DNA of 15,139 nucleotides from Saprospiraceae bacterium (lineage in GTDB: Bacteria; Bacteroidota; Bacteroidia; Chitinophagales; Saprospiraceae). The translations under genes and the position numbers were made by a program. The notes under the pieces are model-generated. The model had not been told where the DNA came from and ran no database searches. It saw only the letters and a list, made by a program, of their open reading frames with translations. The stretch covers positions 1-15,139 of the forward strand of contig JAGOIB010000041.1 of the NCBI GenBank assembly GCA_017995875.1, in the 5' to 3' direction. Of the stretch, positions 14,210 to 15,139 are shown piece after piece (the stretch's first letter is position 1; each line of letters starts with the position of its first letter).

Positions 14210-14244
14210 CTAACTACTAACTGCTAACTGCTAACTGCTAACTT
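14210..14244. repeat. Five-unit 7-bp tandem repeat (CTAACTG)
   Basis: Five consecutive heptamers read CTAACTA, CTAACTG, CTAACTG, CTAACTG and CTAACTT, so the middle three are identical and the outer two differ only in the last base. The array ends six bases before the -7 element of the tRNA promoter and takes up the place where a -33 element would lie. The number of units could vary by replication slippage. Confidence 0.9.
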
Positions 14245-14250
14245 TCTTCT

Positions 14251-14258
14251 TACCTTTG
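14251..14258 (+). promoter_or_regulatory. -7 promoter element (TACCTTTG) of the tRNA-Arg gene
   Basis: TACCTTTG is an exact match to the Bacteroidota TAnnTTTG element and ends seven bases before the first base of the mature tRNA, so transcription would begin almost at the tRNA itself with a very short leader. No TTG is seen in the -33 region, which is made of the CTAACTG repeat. Confidence 0.65.
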
Positions 14259-14265
14259 CGGCTTC

Positions 14266-14337
14266 GGTCTTGTAGTACAACGGATAGTATGTAGGTTTCC
14301 GGAACCTAAGATTGGGGTTCGATTCCCCACGAGACTA
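14266..14337 (+). tRNA. tRNA-Arg, anticodon CCG
   Basis: The 72 bases fold into a full cloverleaf. The acceptor stem is GGTCTTG with CGAGACT (one G-T pair at the end and one inside). T8-A9 are followed by a four-pair D arm (GTAC/GTAT) with loop AACGGATA. The anticodon stem TAGGT/ACCTA holds the loop TTCCGGA with anticodon CCG at 14299-14301, reading the arginine codon CGG. A four-base variable region and T arm TGGGG-TTCGATT-CCCCA follow. The discriminator base is A. The 3' CCA is not encoded, so it must be added afterwards. A strong terminator follows directly. Confidence 0.95.
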
Positions 14338-14338
14338 C

Positions 14339-14375
14339 AAAAAAAAAAGACTGCCGTAAACGGCAGTCTTTTTTT
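14339..14375. terminator. Two-way rho-independent terminator between tRNA-Arg and the 153-aa barrel gene
   Basis: GACTGCCG (14349-14356) pairs perfectly with CGGCAGTC (14361-14368) around the loop TAAA. The stem is followed by seven T on the plus strand and preceded by ten A, which become a T run on the minus strand. It can therefore end both the plus-strand tRNA transcript and the minus-strand transcript whose stop codon lies at 14389-14391. The A and T runs also pair, lengthening the stem by seven. Confidence 0.93.
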
Positions 14376-14388
14376 ATACTTTATTATT

Positions 14389-14850
14389 TTAAAACTTGTA
14401 ACCAAAGGATAATCCCGCGTAATAGGGGATAAAGTCACCATTTCCAAAAATAGGGCACATAAATGCCCTGAAGGTAAATCCTCCATTTAGCGGCTGTAAT
14501 CGATAGCCGAAAACCAAGTGACCAAATAATTCAGAAAACGTTCCGTCACCATCACTGGTTCCAAAAACGGGAGTCACTCCTCCTCCTATTTCAAAATAGT
14601 GCCTGGAATCCTTACCCAAAAGGTAATTGATACCCACAGGAAGAAATACAACACCTTCTCCATCGATGCTTAATCCTCCCACACCTATGCGTCCGCCTAT
14701 TCCTCCTTCTTTGCCTGAAAAACGTGTGTCATAGTTGAAGGAAGCAATTCCGGGCCCACCAATCTCAAAATAAACGGATTGTGCAGATTGTGCAGAAGCA
14801 AAATGAAAAGCCGCCATGGCTAATGTGAAAATCAAACTAATTTTTTTCAT
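14389..14850 (-). CDS. Small outer-membrane beta-barrel protein, 153 aa
   Basis: A signal peptide (MKKISLIFTLAMAAFHFASA, cleavage before Gln21) is followed by glycine- and aromatic-rich alternating strands (VYFEIGGPGIASFNYDTRF, GGIGGRIGVGG, VVFLPVGINYLLG, HYFEIGGGVTPVFG, GHLVFGYRLQP, FTFRAFMCPIFG) and ends in YYAGLSFGYKF. The final aromatic residue is the usual signal for insertion by the BAM machinery. About 133 mature residues suit an eight-strand barrel. No function can be assigned; such proteins are common in Bacteroidota. It is a single gene, ended by the shared two-way terminator. The N-terminal Met-Lys-Lys makes the start at 14850 convincing. Confidence 0.85.
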   Translation of the reverse strand: MKKISLIFTLAMAAFHFASAQSAQSVYFEIGGPGIASFNYDTRFSGKEGGIGGRIGVGGLSIDGEGVVFLPVGINYLLGKDSRHYFEIGGGVTPVFGTSDGDGTFSELFGHLVFGYRLQPLNGGFTFRAFMCPIFGNGDFIPYYAGLSFGYKF

Positions 14851-15139
14851 ATGGTTTGTTCGTTGAGTTTACAAATTTCATTTCTCTTGGTATTGTCTGG
14901 CCATTGCAACCACCCCTTGTTAAATGTTTGTGCCAGACAGATTCTCCTAAAGATAGTCTAATAGATTTTAATCCTTCCTTTTCATCCTATACATTTAAAT
15001 ATACCCCAAAATAACGATGACCTGAAATACTTTACTAATCCTCTACTTGCATTTAACATATTTTTAAAGTGGCCTGTTAAACCATCGTTAATGTTTTATC
15101 TTGTACCTGATTTATTCATCATCTTTTCTTGTTATGAAA
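14851..15139. other. Non-coding end region with two inverted repeats
   Basis: No gene is seen except a possible plus-strand start, ATGAAA at 15134-15139, cut by the window edge and too short to judge. Two perfect inverted repeats are present: TGTCTGGC (14894-14901) with GCCAGACA (14932-14939), and TTTAACA (15052-15058) with TGTTAAA (15075-15081). The promoter of the minus-strand barrel gene should be in the first 100 bases, but no exact TAnnTTTG match is visible there on that strand. Confidence 0.5.

Noticed and set aside
15134..15139. Start of a plus-strand gene (ATGAAA) at the window edge
   Set aside because: Two codons cannot support a gene call; it is only mentioned as a possibility in the end-region entry.
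1..15139. CRISPR arrays, insertion sequences or phage genes
   Set aside because: No regularly spaced repeats, transposase or phage-type proteins were found on either strand.

Overview
The window looks like chromosomal DNA of a Bacteroidota member, probably a gliding or marine type such as Saprospiria, Cytophagia or Chitinophagia. The reasons are a type IX secretion (T9SS) C-terminal signal, PKD repeats, YceI, OB-fold and DUF5777 families typical of that phylum, no clear Shine-Dalgarno sequences, and TAnnTTTG -7 promoter elements, including an exact one just before the tRNA. The genus cannot be fixed from the sequence alone.

Layout. The minus strand from 1 to 1309 holds the 5' part of an Xaa-Pro aminopeptidase gene (cut by the window edge) and a small unknown gene upstream of it. 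From 1393 to 10512, all on the minus strand, lies a compact gene group. In transcription order it encodes a 1950-residue T9SS-exported protein with six blue-copper (cupredoxin) domains, a two-heme lipoprotein, a one-heme lipoprotein, a membrane-anchored OB-fold protein, a secreted YceI protein and a DUF5777 outer-membrane barrel. A 322-base divergent spacer separates this group from a plus-strand pair, 10835-12872: a thioredoxin-like redoxin overlapping a cytochrome c fused to a copper-monooxygenase-like domain that seems to have lost most copper ligands. A minus-strand lipoprotein gene (12877-14100) converges on it with four bases between. Then come a 7-bp tandem repeat, tRNA-Arg(CCG), a strong two-way terminator and a small minus-strand outer-membrane barrel gene (14389-14850). 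The last 289 bases are non-coding apart from a possible start codon at the very end.

How the genes may work together. The six-gene group combines soluble and surface electron carriers (type 1 copper, heme c), a lipocalin-like YceI protein of a family that binds polyprenyl or quinone-type lipids, and an outer-membrane barrel. I infer a cell-envelope redox system in which electrons or metal pass between heme lipoproteins and a surface-displayed string of six copper centres. No enzyme in the group names the substrate. The plus-strand redoxin and cytochrome pair may belong to the same physiology. This functional reading is inference; the domain calls rest on motifs visible in the sequence.
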